A DNA stretch of 64,000 nt from Streptomyces sp. NWU339 (GTDB lineage Bacteria > Actinomycetota > Actinomycetes > Streptomycetales > Streptomycetaceae), in NCBI RefSeq assembly GCF_003143855.1, contig NZ_QFRK01000027.1, positions 26,269-90,268 on the forward strand. The letters are read 5' to 3'. A program made the position numbers and the translations under genes. Below are positions 1 through 9,914 of this stretch, piece after piece; position 1 is the first letter of the stretch, and every line of letters starts with the position of its first letter. The notes under the pieces were generated by a model. That model searched no databases and was not told the DNA's origin. It saw only the letters and a program-made list of their open reading frames with translations.

Positions 1-3000
1 CGCGGCTCCACCGCGACGGCGTCGACGGCCGCGGAGAGCGCCGCGAGGGTGCGATGACGGTAGATCACGGTCGGCCGGGGCAGCGGCGCTTCGAGTTCCG
101 AGAGCCGGGAGAACACCCTCAGGACGAGCAGCGAGTCACCGCCCAGGTCGAAGAAGTCGTCCTCCCGGCGTACCGAGGCCACCTGGAGCACGTCGGACCA
201 GATCTCCGCCATGCGTCGTTCGGTCGCTGTGGCCGGGGGAGTCCCGGCACCGTCCGGCAACGCCGAATCGGCGGGAACACTGTCCCGGACCGCCGTCGCG
301 CCGGAGCCGGGGGACGGGCCGGCCAGTGCGAGGCGGTCCACCTTGCCGGTGCCCGTGAGGGGCAGCGCGTCGAGGCAGGTGATCCGGGCCGGGAGCATGT
401 ACGACGGCAGGAGACCGGCCAGGTACCGGCGCACCTTCCGGGTGTCCGGCCGGTCCGCCGCGGACCGGGGGGTGACGAAGGCGAGCAATCGCCCCTCATG
501 CGCGATCACCACCGCCCGCGCGACGCCGGGACATCCCTGGAGTGCCGCCTCGACCTCTCCCGGCTCCACCCGGTTCCCACGGATCTTCACCTGGTCGTCG
601 ATCCGTCCCAGGAACTCCACGGTGCCGTCGGCCGACCGGCGGACCCGGTCTCCGCTGCGGTACCAGCGCCGCCCCGCCCGCAGGGTGAACGCCCGCCCGG
701 TCAGCTCCGGTTCATCCAGGTAACCGGGGGTCAAGCCGACTCCCGCGATGAGTAGTTCACCCGGTTCGTCCGGCTCGCAGGAGGTGCCGTCGGCGCGGAC
801 CACCTCCAGGTCGGTTCCGGCCACGGGGCGTCCGATCGGCAGCTGCCGCACCTCGTCGCCGGGGCGGGAGTCGATGACGTGGCAGGTGGCGTTGACGGTC
901 GACTCGGTGGGCCCGTACAGATTGGCGATGCGCGCGCCGTTCCCGAACAGGTCGAACCAGCGGCGCACGTGGTCCACGGGCAGTGCCTCCCCGCCGACAT
1001 GGACCCAGCGCAGCGCGGTCAGGTCCGGCAGGCCCGTCCCGCTCCGCGCCCTCGCCTCGGCGGCGGACAGCAACTGCTCCCACAGCGTCGGCACGGAACT
1101 CCACACGGTCACCCGCGCCCGCTCCACGTGGGTGAGCAGCAGTTCGGGATCCCGCAGCAGGGCCCGCGGCACCGTCACCACGGTGCCGCCGACCAGGAGA
1201 GGGGCGAGCAACTGGCGCACCGAGGCGTCGAAGCAGGGCGAGGCGGTCTGCGCGAGGCGGTCGCCGGCGCCGTAGCCGAAGGCGGCGACGGCCCAGTCGA
1301 GGTAGTTCTCCATCGCCCGGTGGGTGATCGGTACCGCCTTGGGCCGTCCCGTGGAACCGGAGGTGAAGATGACATAGGCGATCGCCTCGGCACCGGGCGG
1401 CGCGGCAGGCGCGGCAGGCGGCTCCGGTACGGTCACGGGAACGCCACCGTCCACCGGTGCGTCCCCGAGGACGGGAACCGCCCGTACGGCCGTGAGCGCG
1501 TCGGCGGTCTGCCGGGTGGGGGCGTGGCACACCACGGTGGTGGTGCCCGTGCGGACCAGTTGGCCGGTCAGGCGCGCGACGGGATGCTCCGGGTCGAGCG
1601 GGACCCAGCCGGCTCCGGCGCGCAGGATGCCCACCACACCGACGACGGTGTCGGCGCCTGGCTCGGTGAGCAGGCCCACCAGATCACCCGACCGTACGCC
1701 GAGGGCGCGCAGGCGCGCGGCGAGCAGAGCGGAAGCGCGGTCGAGCGCCCCGTAGCTGAGCGACGCACCCGCGGCGTCCGAGGCGTCCACGGTGGCAGTG
1801 GCGTCCACCGCGACCGCGTCGGGCCGGTCCCGGAACCGGTCGAGCAGCCGCGCGACCAGCGGGGACGGCACTGGTGACGGCACCGGGTGAACGGTGCCGG
1901 CATCCGGCGACGGTGCTGCCGAGCCGGGCGACGGCGGTGTGCCCGGCACCGCGGCCAGTTCGGCGCGGAACTCCCGGTCCAGTCGTGCCACGGTGGCCCG
2001 CCGGAACAGCGGCTCCGGGAAGTTCCACGACCAGCGCAGGAGCGGGCCGTCCGCCCAGCACAGCAGACTCAGCCGGGTCGCGGCCGACCCGGTGCCGGCC
2101 GCCGTCGCCCGTACCTCCACCGGGCAGTCCGCGGCCGAGCTCACCGGGAAACGGGCGAAGCTGAAGCCCGCCGGGCTCACCGTCCGGGGGCCTGATCCGG
2201 CACCGGGCGCGGCACCGGGAAGCAGCGCGGCCAGGTCCAGACTGCTCAGCCCCGCGTGCCGTTCGCTCTGCAACCAGGTCCGGCGCAACCGCTCCGCCAG
2301 GGACAGGATTCCCTCATCGTCAGCCGTCCGGCACAGCAGGGGAAGAGTGTCGGCGAGTGGGCCGACCAACCGCTCCACACCCTCGAAGCGGTCCTCGCGA
2401 CGGGCCCTGGCCACGTTCACGGCGACGTCCCGGCCCTTCGACCACCGGGCCAGGCAGCGCACATACGCGGCGAGCAGCAGGTGGAACAGGGAGATGTCGT
2501 GCGCGGCGGCCAACTGTTCCAGGCCGGCGGTGAGTTCCGCGTCGAGCTCGCCGTAGTGCTGCACGATCGGGCCGGACGGGCCGGACGCGGGCGCGTCGGG
2601 ATCACTGTCGTACGGCAACCGCAGTGGTTCGCCACGTGCGGCGAGGCGCTCGGACCAGTAGCGCCGGTCGGCACGCCGCTCAGCGGAGTCGGACGGCGGC
2701 AGACTCGACGCGTACTGCGCGAAGTCCGGGGCTGCGAGCGCCTGTTGCGGACGCTCGCCGTGGCACAGAGCGGTGTACGTGTTCCACAGTTCCTCGGCGA
2801 GGAGGTTCAGGCTGTAGCCGTCCACCGCCACGTGGTGCACCACCAGCAGCAGATGGGCGAGCGCCGGCTCCCGGCGGAGCAGTACGGCCCGGATCGGCGG
2901 CAGCGCCGCCAGGTCGAACGGCTGGTTGCACACGGCCGTTTCGGCAACGTCCACCTCGTCGGCGGCGCAGTCGCGCACCTCGTACCAGTCCGACAGCGGC

Positions 3001-6000
3001 ACCGGCGGCGTCGTGCGCTGTGTCGGCAGCCCGCCCGGTTCACGTACGTCGGCCACCCGCAGCCGCAGCATGCCGTGCCGTTCGGCCAGCGCCGCCAGCG
3101 CCCGGCCGAGCAGACCGGTGTCGAGCGGGCCGCGGACCGTCAGTCGCAGATGCCCCCGTGCCGGGACGTCCGGGTGCAGCCTGCTGCTGGTGTACAGCGC
3201 GAGTTGCACGGGCGTCAGGGCGAAGGGCGGCTTGTTCCCGGCACCGGACCCGTCACCCGGCCCGGGCCCGTTCGTGGCCGGTGCGGAGGGCTCGCCGGTG
3301 TGATCCTCCAGGTGGGCAGTGAGTTCACGCACCGTCCGGTGCTCGAAGAAGAGCGTGGTGGGCAGCTGCCGTTCCAGCCTCCGCTCCAGCCGCTTGACCA
3401 GGTCGACGGCGCCCAGCGAGTCCAGGCCGAGCCGCAGGAACGGAGTGTCGTCGTCGACGGCGGACGCCGGGACACCGAGCGACTGCGCCAGCAGTTCCCG
3501 CAGCACGACAGCGGTGTCCGAGGGCGTCGCGGGCCGGCGTCGACCGGCGTCGTCCGTGTCGCCGGTCCTCTCGACGGCCGTAGGCCGCGCGGGATGCCGC
3601 GGCACGGCGGCAGGCCGTGTCGCCGACGCCAGGTCGGCGAGTACCAGCTGAGCGGCGTCGGTGCCGCACGCCGTGCGCAACGCGGCCAGCGCGGGCGCGG
3701 TGGCCAGGGGCCGGCCTCCGCCGCCCGCGACGGCCGTGCGGCTTCCGGCGCCGTCGAGTGCTCCGAGGCCCGCGGCGACCGCGAGGCCCGTCTCGGCGAA
3801 CGGGCCCAGGTTCACCGACAGCCAGGGCCGGCCCGCCAGGCGCTCTGCTCCGGCGAAGGAGTCGAGGAAGGCGTTGGCCGCCGCGTAACCGCCCAGCGCA
3901 CCGGCCAGGCCGGGCAGCACCGACGAGACCGACGAGAACGCGACACACACCCCCGGACGCTGCCCGTGCCGCTGCAACGCACCGGCCAGCAGGACCGTGC
4001 CCAGGGTCTTCGCCCCCAGCGCGTCCACCGTCTCCCGCACGCCCGTCCCGCGCAGGCTGCCGGGCCGTGCCACGCCCGCCGCGTGGAACACGGCATCCAG
4101 CGGCGGCAGCACGCGGACGAGCCGCTCCACGTCGCCGGGCGCCGTGAGGTCGGCCATGACGTAGCGTGCGTCGGCACCGAGGTCGGTGAGCTCTTCCAGC
4201 AGACCCGAGGGCGGGTTCGGGGACCGTCCCGCCAGCACCAGGACCGGCCGGCCCCGGCCCGCCAGGTCCCGGGCCAGTGCGGACCCGATGCCTCCGGCAC
4301 CGCCCGTGACGAGATACGCACCGTCGACCGGCAGCCGGTCCTCGCAGACCGGCTTGCCCGCCGCTCCCGCCGCTCCCGCCGCTCCCGCCGCTCCGGCCAC
4401 TTCCGGCGCGACGGACCGTACGAGGCGCTGCCCTCCCCTCCAGGCCACGGCTCCCGCCGCCTGCGGCGCCGTCGACTCGGCGGCCAGGGCACGGAGCAGC
4501 CGCTCGCCGTCGGGGGAGTCGGGAGAGCCGGGTGCGTCGCGGGACGAGAGGTCGATCCAGTTCGCGACCACCCCGGCCGACTCCTCCGGCACGGCGAGGG
4601 CCAGACCGCCCAGGACCGCCTGCCCGGGCACCGCGTGCTCCACACCGTGCCCGGTGACGTGCGCGTCCTCGGTCACGACCAGCAGGCGGCGGGCTCCGGA
4701 CCGGTCGAGCAGAGCGAGGGCGTCCTGGAACGCCGCGACGGCCTGCCGCAGGTCCCCTTCGAGGCCCTCCGCCGGGTCCGGCCGGGCCGGCCCGCCGAGG
4801 AGGACCACCGTCTGCGGACGGATCTCACCATCGTCGGCCGTGACGGCCCGCACGCCGACGGCGGCGAACCCGTCCGCCAGGCGGCGCACCGCCACCGGGT
4901 CCGCGCCGGTCACCAGCACGGGGCCGGGAAGACCGGCGCCCGGCAGGGGCGCGGGCCGCCAGCCGACGCGGTGCAGCAGTCCGGGCGCATCGGGCTCGGG
5001 CCAGTGCCTGCGCCGCTGGTACGGGTACGGTGGCAACTGCACCCTGCGGTGGCCCGCGTCGAGCGCCGTACGGTCCAGCGGCACCCCGCGCACCCACAGC
5101 CGCGCCACCGTCTCCATCAACTCCCGTGCCCCGCCCGGCGCGGCCCCGGTGCCGGACCGCTGCACGGGGGCGGACACCACAAGGGCGCCGTCATGAGTGC
5201 CGTCATGGGCGCCGCCGAGGTGCCCCCGGCGGCGGGCGGCCACCGCACGGACGGGACCCGCGAGGTTCTCACCCGGGCCGAGTTCCACGAACGTGTCGTA
5301 GCCCTCGTCCAGCAGACGGTCCACGGCCCGGCCGAACAGGACCGGCCGCAGCGCGTGTTCGCGCAGGTGGTCCGGGTCCAGGCGCGGCTGCCACTCGGCG
5401 GTGAGCGTGCTCATCACCGCGAGCGCGGGCACCGAGGGGCTCAGCAGCCTGCGTGCCGCATCGCTCACCCCGGGTGCGACCGGTGCCATCAGCGGCGAGT
5501 GGAAGGCGCGCGGCACCCGCAGCGCACGGACCGTCGCGCCCTGCGCGGTGAGCAGTTCCGACGCCTGCCGCACCGCGTCGGGGGTGCCGGAGATCACCAG
5601 CCGGCCGGGACCGTTGTACGCCGCCACCGCGAGGTCACCGGGGGAGGCCGCCACCAGGTCCTCCACCGCCCGTTCGTCGGCGCCCCGCACCGCCGCCATG
5701 GCACCCGGCGCGGTCGAACCGCCCATCAGCCGTCCTCGTTCCGCGGCGAACAGCACCGCCTCGGACAACGACAGCATGCCGCCGACGCAGGCGGCCGCCA
5801 GTTCACCGACGCTGTGCCCGACCACCGCGTCGGGCCGCACCCCCCAGGCCGTCAACTGCCGGGCGAGCGCGACGCCGTGCGTCACCAGAAGCGGCTGTGC
5901 CACCTCGGTCGCGGCCAGCGAGGAGGCGTCGACTCCGCCGTCGACGCACCAGGCCGTCAGCTCCCGCCCGTGTACGGCTCCCACCAGCGCCGAGGCCTCG

Positions 6001-9000
6001 TCGAGCGTCGTGCGGTACACGGGTGCCGTGTCGTACAACTCCCGCCCCTGCCCCGGCCGCAGGCCGCCCTGACCGGGCAGGACGAAGACGGTCCGGGGCC
6101 GGTGCGTCACCGTCCCGGCGACCGCGCCCGGCACGGGTGCCCCGTCGGCGGCGCGCACCGAGGCGAGCCGCTCACGCAGGTCGCCGGCGGCCACGACGGC
6201 GAGCCGGTGCGGCCGTTCGTCGCGTGCGGCGCCCACCGTCAGACAGACATCACCCTCCGTGAACTCCGGGTGGTCGCGCAGCTGCTCCGAGACCCGTGCC
6301 GCCCACGCGTCGAGCCCGGCGGCGCTGCCCGCCGACAGGGTGAGCAGGTTCGGGCCGCGGGCATCCCCGCCCGGCGGCAGAGCACGGGAAGGCGGCGCCT
6401 GCTCCAGTACGGCGTGCGCGTTGGTGCCGCCGAAGCCGAAGGCATTGATCCCCGCCCTGCGCGGCCCGGACGACTCCCAGGCCGTCACCTCGGTGACCAG
6501 GGCGAACCCGGACCGCTCGACTGCGGGGGAGACCGGTGCGTGATGCAGGGAGGCCGGCAGCCGCCCGTGCCCGAGGGCCAGGACCACCTTCACCAGGGAG
6601 GGCAGCGCCGCCGCGTTCAGCAGGTGCCCGACGTTGGTCTTCACCGAGCCGAGCAGCCGGGGCCGGCCGTCCGGGCGGGCCGGGAAGGCATGGGCGAGGG
6701 AGCGCAGTTCGATCGGATCCCCCACGGCGGTACCCGTCCCGTGGGCCTCGACGTACGAGACCGACGCCGGGTCGACACCGCAGTACGCGTAGGCCCGGTC
6801 GATCACCTCGCGTTGCCGCAGCGGGTTGGGCGCCATCAGACTCAGCGACGTACCGTCGTTGTTCACCGCGGTACCACGTACGAGGGCCAGGACCACGTCG
6901 TCGTCCCGCTGGGCCTCCTCGAGGCGCCGCAGGACGAGGACCGCGCCGCCCTCACCCGGTACGAACCCGTCGGCCGCGGTGCTGAAGGCACGGCTGCGCC
7001 CGGTCGGTGACAGGGCCTTGGCCGCCTCCAGGGCCTGGTGTGCGGAGGGGGTGAGGTGCAGGTTGACCCCGCCGACGACCGCCACGTCGCACTCGCCGTC
7101 CGCGAGACTGCGCCGGGCCAGATGCAGCGCCACCAGGCCCGAGGAGCACGCGGTGTCCACGGCCAGTGCCGGGCCGTCCAGGTCGAGGCAGTGTGCCACG
7201 CGCGCGGCGACCAGGTTGGGGAGATTGCCGGTCAGGGCCGTCGCGTCCGCGGAAGCGCCCGCGGGGTCCGCCTCGGCGAGGAGTTGCCGGTAGCCGCTGT
7301 CGCCGACGGCGGCGAAGACCCCGGTCCGCAGGCCCCGCCGCCGGGGCCCCGCGTACCCGGCGCGTTCCAGTGCCTCGTGGGCGAGTTCGAGGAAGACACG
7401 CGCCTGCGGATCCAGCGTGCGCGCCTCCTCGTCGCCGATGCCGAAGTGGCCGGCGTCGAAGGCGGCGGGGTCGTCGAGGAAGGCTCCCCAACGCGCCGGC
7501 TGCTCCGGTTCCGTACGGCCGTGAGCGCTCCAGCGGCCCGGAGGCACCGCGGAGACGGCGTCTCGCCCGCCGGTGAGCAGGTCCCAGAACTCCTCCGGCG
7601 TGTCGGCCCCGGGAAACCGGCAGGCCAGCCCCACCACGGCGGTCGCGGACACACCGTCCGCACGGCCCGCGGCGGACGCTCCCTCCTGCCCGTACGCCGC
7701 CGCCTCCCTCTCGGCGGACGTGCCCTCCGCGGCATCCGTCCCGACGACGTCCATGAGGTGGTCGGTGAGCGTGGCGACCGTGTCGTTGCGCATCACCGCC
7801 GGTCCCAGAGCGACACCGAGGGACCGTTCCAGCCCGGCGAGCGCCTCCATGGCCCTGATCGAGGTACCGCCCAGCTCGGCGAACCGCTCCCGGTCCCCGA
7901 ACGACGCCTGCGGCAGCCCCAGAACCCCGGCCCACGCCTCACGCACCGCACGCCGGACCTCCCCGCGGGAACGGGGCGCCGACCCCGGCCCCGCGGACGA
8001 CGGCCGCGGCCGTTCCACCGGGTCGCCGGGCACCGCACCGGAACGCGCCGACGGCCGGTACGCCCCCGCCTCGAACCGGGAACGCATGCGCTGCCGCCGC
8101 ACCTTTCCGCTCGTCGTGCGGGGGAAGGCGGACGGCGGCAGCGCGAGCACCCGTACGTCGTCGTGGCCCAGTGCCGCGCGGACCCGACGCGCGACCCGGT
8201 CCAGCACCTCGGACGCGGTACGCGGCGGTCGCGCCCAGGCGACGAACACCACCACCCGCTCCCCGCCGCCCACCGGGTCGGTCGACCCGACCACCACCGT
8301 CGTACCGGCCGGTACCCCCGCCGTGCCGGCCGCCACCTCCTCCAGGTCCGGGGCGTGGAACGTACGGCCGTTGACGAACAGGACGTCCTTGTGCCGGCCG
8401 CTGACGCACAGCCTGCCGTCCCGGAGGAAACCCAGGTCGCCGGTGCGCAGCCAGCCGTCCGCGAAGGACCGCGCCGTCGCGTCCGGCAGACCGTGGTAGC
8501 CGCGTGCGATCTGCGGACCGCTCACCTCGATGTGCCCCACCCGCCGGTCGCCCAGCACCCGGCCCCCGTCGTCGGTGATACGCACCGAGCAACCCGGCAC
8601 CGGTACGCCGACATCCATCAACTCCACGGCATCACCGCCGGGTTCCCGTTCCACCACACGGCCCCGGCTGAGCGCGGCGCGCTCCACGGCCACCGGCACG
8701 GCCACCTCGCCCAGCGGCGGGAACGCGACGGCCAACGTCGCCTCGGCCAGCCCGTACACCGGCGTCGCCGCCCGCGGATCCAGCCCCGCCGCCCGGGTCC
8801 TGGCGGTGAAGTCCCGCCACACCGTCGCCGATATCGGCTCGGCCCCCACCAGGATCAACCGCACCGCGCTCAGGTCCAGCCCGGCGAACACCTCGGCGGG
8901 AACCCGGCGGAGGGTCAGGGCCAGGGCGAAGTTGGCCGCCGACAGGATCGTGGCGCGATGCGCGGCGGCCACGTCGAACCACAGCCGGGGATTCTTCGCG

Positions 9001-9674
9001 AACGACAGGGGGCCGATCTTCACCTGCTTGGCCCGCGCGGCCAGCGGTGCCAGATGAGTGCCGATCAGGCCCATGTCGTGGAAGTACGGCATCCAGCTGA
9101 CCACCACGTCGTGTTCCGTGAGGGCGGAGGCCTCGGTCAGCTGCCGCAGGTTCGCCAGGACGACCGCGTGGGTCAGCTCCACGCCCTTGGGCGCACCTGT
9201 GCTGCCCGACGAGAACTGCAGGAAGGCCAGTCCGTCCGGGGCCACTTCGGCGGGAGCGGCCACGGGCGGGCACGCCCGCAGTGCGTCCAGCCGCAGGACC
9301 TCGGCGCCGCCGGGGAGTTCGGCGGCCACCGGAGCGCAGGCCGCGTCCACGACGACCGGGGGACGGCCGAGGTGCTCCCACACCGGCCGGACCCGCCGCG
9401 CGTCCGGCGCCAGCGGCACCGGTACCGAACCGGCCGCGAGCACGCCCCAGAACAGGGGCTGGAAGTCCGCGCTGTCCTCCGCGAGCACCGGAACGCAGGT
9501 GCCCGGCGCGACATGTGCCGCACGCAGACCGCCCGCGACGCGCAGCGCCCGGTCCACCAGTTCCCGGAAGGTGACGGCCACCTCGCCGCCGTCCCCCCGG
9601 ACATGGACGATCACCTGGTCGGGGGAGCGGTGGGCGGCATCGAGCAGGACGTCCAGCAGCGTCGCGGCGTTCAT
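1..9674 (-). CDS. Hybrid PKS/NRPS starter protein (FAAL-ACP-KS-AT-KR-ACP-C-A-PCP), partial
   Basis: One open frame runs from an ATG at 9674 to the left edge; 3,224 codons are visible and the C-terminus lies outside the window. Domains in order: fatty acyl-AMP ligase, residues 1-535 (SSGSTGAPKG, SWMPYFHDMGLIG); ACP with GGTS, Ser605; KS from about 675 with DTACSS, Cys843, and both His motifs (EAHGTGT, KTNVGH); AT with GHSVGE, Ser1288, and AFHSPLM, which points to malonyl-CoA; KR with TGGAGGIG near 1789 and a YAAAN active site near 1930; ACP with GLDSL, Ser2086; C domain with HHVAVDGYS near 2280; A domain with FTSGSTGRPK near 2775 and TGTGKVDR; PCP with GGDSL, Ser3181. No DH or ER is seen. The inferred route is fatty acid activation, one malonyl extension, ketoreduction to a beta-hydroxyacyl chain, then amide coupling to an amino acid. 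The A-domain substrate could not be read with confidence. The product is probably a lipopeptide. Confidence 0.93.
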   Translation of the reverse strand, partial: MNAATLLDVLLDAAHRSPDQVIVHVRGDGGEVAVTFRELVDRALRVAGGLRAAHVAPGTCVPVLAEDSADFQPLFWGVLAAGSVPVPLAPDARRVRPVWEHLGRPPVVVDAACAPVAAELPGGAEVLRLDALRACPPVAAPAEVAPDGLAFLQFSSGSTGAPKGVELTHAVVLANLRQLTEASALTEHDVVVSWMPYFHDMGLIGTHLAPLAARAKQVKIGPLSFAKNPRLWFDVAAAHRATILSAANFALALTLRRVPAEVFAGLDLSAVRLILVGAEPISATVWRDFTARTRAAGLDPRAATPVYGLAEATLAVAFPPLGEVAVPVAVERAALSRGRVVEREPGGDAVELMDVGVPVPGCSVRITDDGGRVLGDRRVGHIEVSGPQIARGYHGLPDATARSFADGWLRTGDLGFLRDGRLCVSGRHKDVLFVNGRTFHAPDLEEVAAGTAGVPAGTTVVVGSTDPVGGGERVVVFVAWARPPRTASEVLDRVARRVRAALGHDDVRVLALPPSAFPRTTSGKVRRQRMRSRFEAGAYRPSARSGAVPGDPVERPRPSSAGPGSAPRSRGEVRRAVREAWAGVLGLPQASFGDRERFAELGGTSIRAMEALAGLERSLGVALGPAVMRNDTVATLTDHLMDVVGTDAAEGTSAEREAAAYGQEGASAAGRADGVSATAVVGLACRFPGADTPEEFWDLLTGGRDAVSAVPPGRWSAHGRTEPEQPARWGAFLDDPAAFDAGHFGIGDEEARTLDPQARVFLELAHEALERAGYAGPRRRGLRTGVFAAVGDSGYRQLLAEADPAGASADATALTGNLPNLVAARVAHCLDLDGPALAVDTACSSGLVALHLARRSLADGECDVAVVGGVNLHLTPSAHQALEAAKALSPTGRSRAFSTAADGFVPGEGGAVLVLRRLEEAQRDDDVVLALVRGTAVNNDGTSLSLMAPNPLRQREVIDRAYAYCGVDPASVSYVEAHGTGTAVGDPIELRSLAHAFPARPDGRPRLLGSVKTNVGHLLNAAALPSLVKVVLALGHGRLPASLHHAPVSPAVERSGFALVTEVTAWESSGPRRAGINAFGFGGTNAHAVLEQAPPSRALPPGGDARGPNLLTLSAGSAAGLDAWAARVSEQLRDHPEFTEGDVCLTVGAARDERPHRLAVVAAGDLRERLASVRAADGAPVPGAVAGTVTHRPRTVFVLPGQGGLRPGQGRELYDTAPVYRTTLDEASALVGAVHGRELTAWCVDGGVDASSLAATEVAQPLLVTHGVALARQLTAWGVRPDAVVGHSVGELAAACVGGMLSLSEAVLFAAERGRLMGGSTAPGAMAAVRGADERAVEDLVAASPGDLAVAAYNGPGRLVISGTPDAVRQASELLTAQGATVRALRVPRAFHSPLMAPVAPGVSDAARRLLSPSVPALAVMSTLTAEWQPRLDPDHLREHALRPVLFGRAVDRLLDEGYDTFVELGPGENLAGPVRAVAARRRGHLGGAHDGTHDGALVVSAPVQRSGTGAAPGGARELMETVARLWVRGVPLDRTALDAGHRRVQLPPYPYQRRRHWPEPDAPGLLHRVGWRPAPLPGAGLPGPVLVTGADPVAVRRLADGFAAVGVRAVTADDGEIRPQTVVLLGGPARPDPAEGLEGDLRQAVAAFQDALALLDRSGARRLLVVTEDAHVTGHGVEHAVPGQAVLGGLALAVPEESAGVVANWIDLSSRDAPGSPDSPDGERLLRALAAESTAPQAAGAVAWRGGQRLVRSVAPEVAGAAGAAGAAGAAGKPVCEDRLPVDGAYLVTGGAGGIGSALARDLAGRGRPVLVLAGRSPNPPSGLLEELTDLGADARYVMADLTAPGDVERLVRVLPPLDAVFHAAGVARPGSLRGTGVRETVDALGAKTLGTVLLAGALQRHGQRPGVCVAFSSVSSVLPGLAGALGGYAAANAFLDSFAGAERLAGRPWLSVNLGPFAETGLAVAAGLGALDGAGSRTAVAGGGGRPLATAPALAALRTACGTDAAQLVLADLASATRPAAVPRHPARPTAVERTGDTDDAGRRRPATPSDTAVVLRELLAQSLGVPASAVDDDTPFLRLGLDSLGAVDLVKRLERRLERQLPTTLFFEHRTVRELTAHLEDHTGEPSAPATNGPGPGDGSGAGNKPPFALTPVQLALYTSSRLHPDVPARGHLRLTVRGPLDTGLLGRALAALAERHGMLRLRVADVREPGGLPTQRTTPPVPLSDWYEVRDCAADEVDVAETAVCNQPFDLAALPPIRAVLLRREPALAHLLLVVHHVAVDGYSLNLLAEELWNTYTALCHGERPQQALAAPDFAQYASSLPPSDSAERRADRRYWSERLAARGEPLRLPYDSDPDAPASGPSGPIVQHYGELDAELTAGLEQLAAAHDISLFHLLLAAYVRCLARWSKGRDVAVNVARARREDRFEGVERLVGPLADTLPLLCRTADDEGILSLAERLRRTWLQSERHAGLSSLDLAALLPGAAPGAGSGPRTVSPAGFSFARFPVSSAADCPVEVRATAAGTGSAATRLSLLCWADGPLLRWSWNFPEPLFRRATVARLDREFRAELAAVPGTPPSPGSAAPSPDAGTVHPVPSPVPSPLVARLLDRFRDRPDAVAVDATATVDASDAAGASLSYGALDRASALLAARLRALGVRSGDLVGLLTEPGADTVVGVVGILRAGAGWVPLDPEHPVARLTGQLVRTGTTTVVCHAPTRQTADALTAVRAVPVLGDAPVDGGVPVTVPEPPAAPAAPPGAEAIAYVIFTSGSTGRPKAVPITHRAMENYLDWAVAAFGYGAGDRLAQTASPCFDASVRQLLAPLLVGGTVVTVPRALLRDPELLLTHVERARVTVWSSVPTLWEQLLSAAEARARSGTGLPDLTALRWVHVGGEALPVDHVRRWFDLFGNGARIANLYGPTESTVNATCHVIDSRPGDEVRQLPIGRPVAGTDLEVVRADGTSCEPDEPGELLIAGVGLTPGYLDEPELTGRAFTLRAGRRWYRSGDRVRRSADGTVEFLGRIDDQVKIRGNRVEPGEVEAALQGCPGVARAVVIAHEGRLLAFVTPRSAADRPDTRKVRRYLAGLLPSYMLPARITCLDALPLTGTGKVDRLALAGPSPGSGATAVRDSVPADSALPDGAGTPPATATERRMAEIWSDVLQVASVRREDDFFDLGGDSLLVLRVFSRLSELEAPLPRPTVIYRHRTLAALSAAVDAVAVEP

Positions 9675-9692
9675 CTGTCCGTTCGTTCGTCG

Positions 9693-9726
9693 GTGAGGCA
9701 AGCGGTGTGGTGAGGCATGCGTTGTG
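9693..9726. repeat. 17-bp tandem direct repeat upstream of the PKS/NRPS gene
   Basis: Two abutting 17-base units (9693-9709 and 9710-9726) both begin GTGAGGCA and differ at two positions. They lie 19-52 bases before the ATG of the PKS/NRPS gene, in its promoter or 5' leader. A role as an activator site is only an inference. Confidence 0.6.
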
Positions 9727-9835
9727 TGGGACGGTCCGGAGCCGGGACAGGTTGCTTTGCCGTGCTGCCTCTCGCGGGGCGTACCTCCAGCGCACACGGT
9801 GCATGCGTGAGCCCTGTACGCGCCCCCGTGGCCGT

Positions 9836-9855
9836 ACGGACAATGCAGTGTCCGT
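9836..9855. promoter_or_regulatory. Inverted repeat between PKS/NRPS and the divergent FAD protein
   Basis: Perfect 7-base arms, ACGGACA and TGTCCGT, are separated by 6 bases. The site sits in the 240-bp divergent intergenic region, 60 bases before the GTG at 9915, so it could be an operator shared by both genes. The regulator is unknown. Confidence 0.4.
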
Positions 9856-9914
9856 GATCATGCGCGGAGTACCCGGTTCCTTCCGCCGAAGCAGAGGAAA
9901 GCAGGTCGACCGCC

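Noticed and set aside
290..1880. Prediction of the A-domain amino acid
   Set aside because: The binding-pocket residues could only be partly aligned by eye (FDASVRQLL, NLYGPTESTVNA), and no known code matched with confidence.
2256..7010. Plus-strand open frame of 1,584 codons
   Set aside because: It is antisense to the PKS/NRPS gene, whose domains and catalytic motifs are intact; its protein is Arg/Gly/Pro-rich with no recognisable fold.
7038..9713. Plus-strand open frame of 891 codons
   Set aside because: Shadow of the FAAL, first ACP and N-terminal KS part of the PKS/NRPS gene; no motifs.
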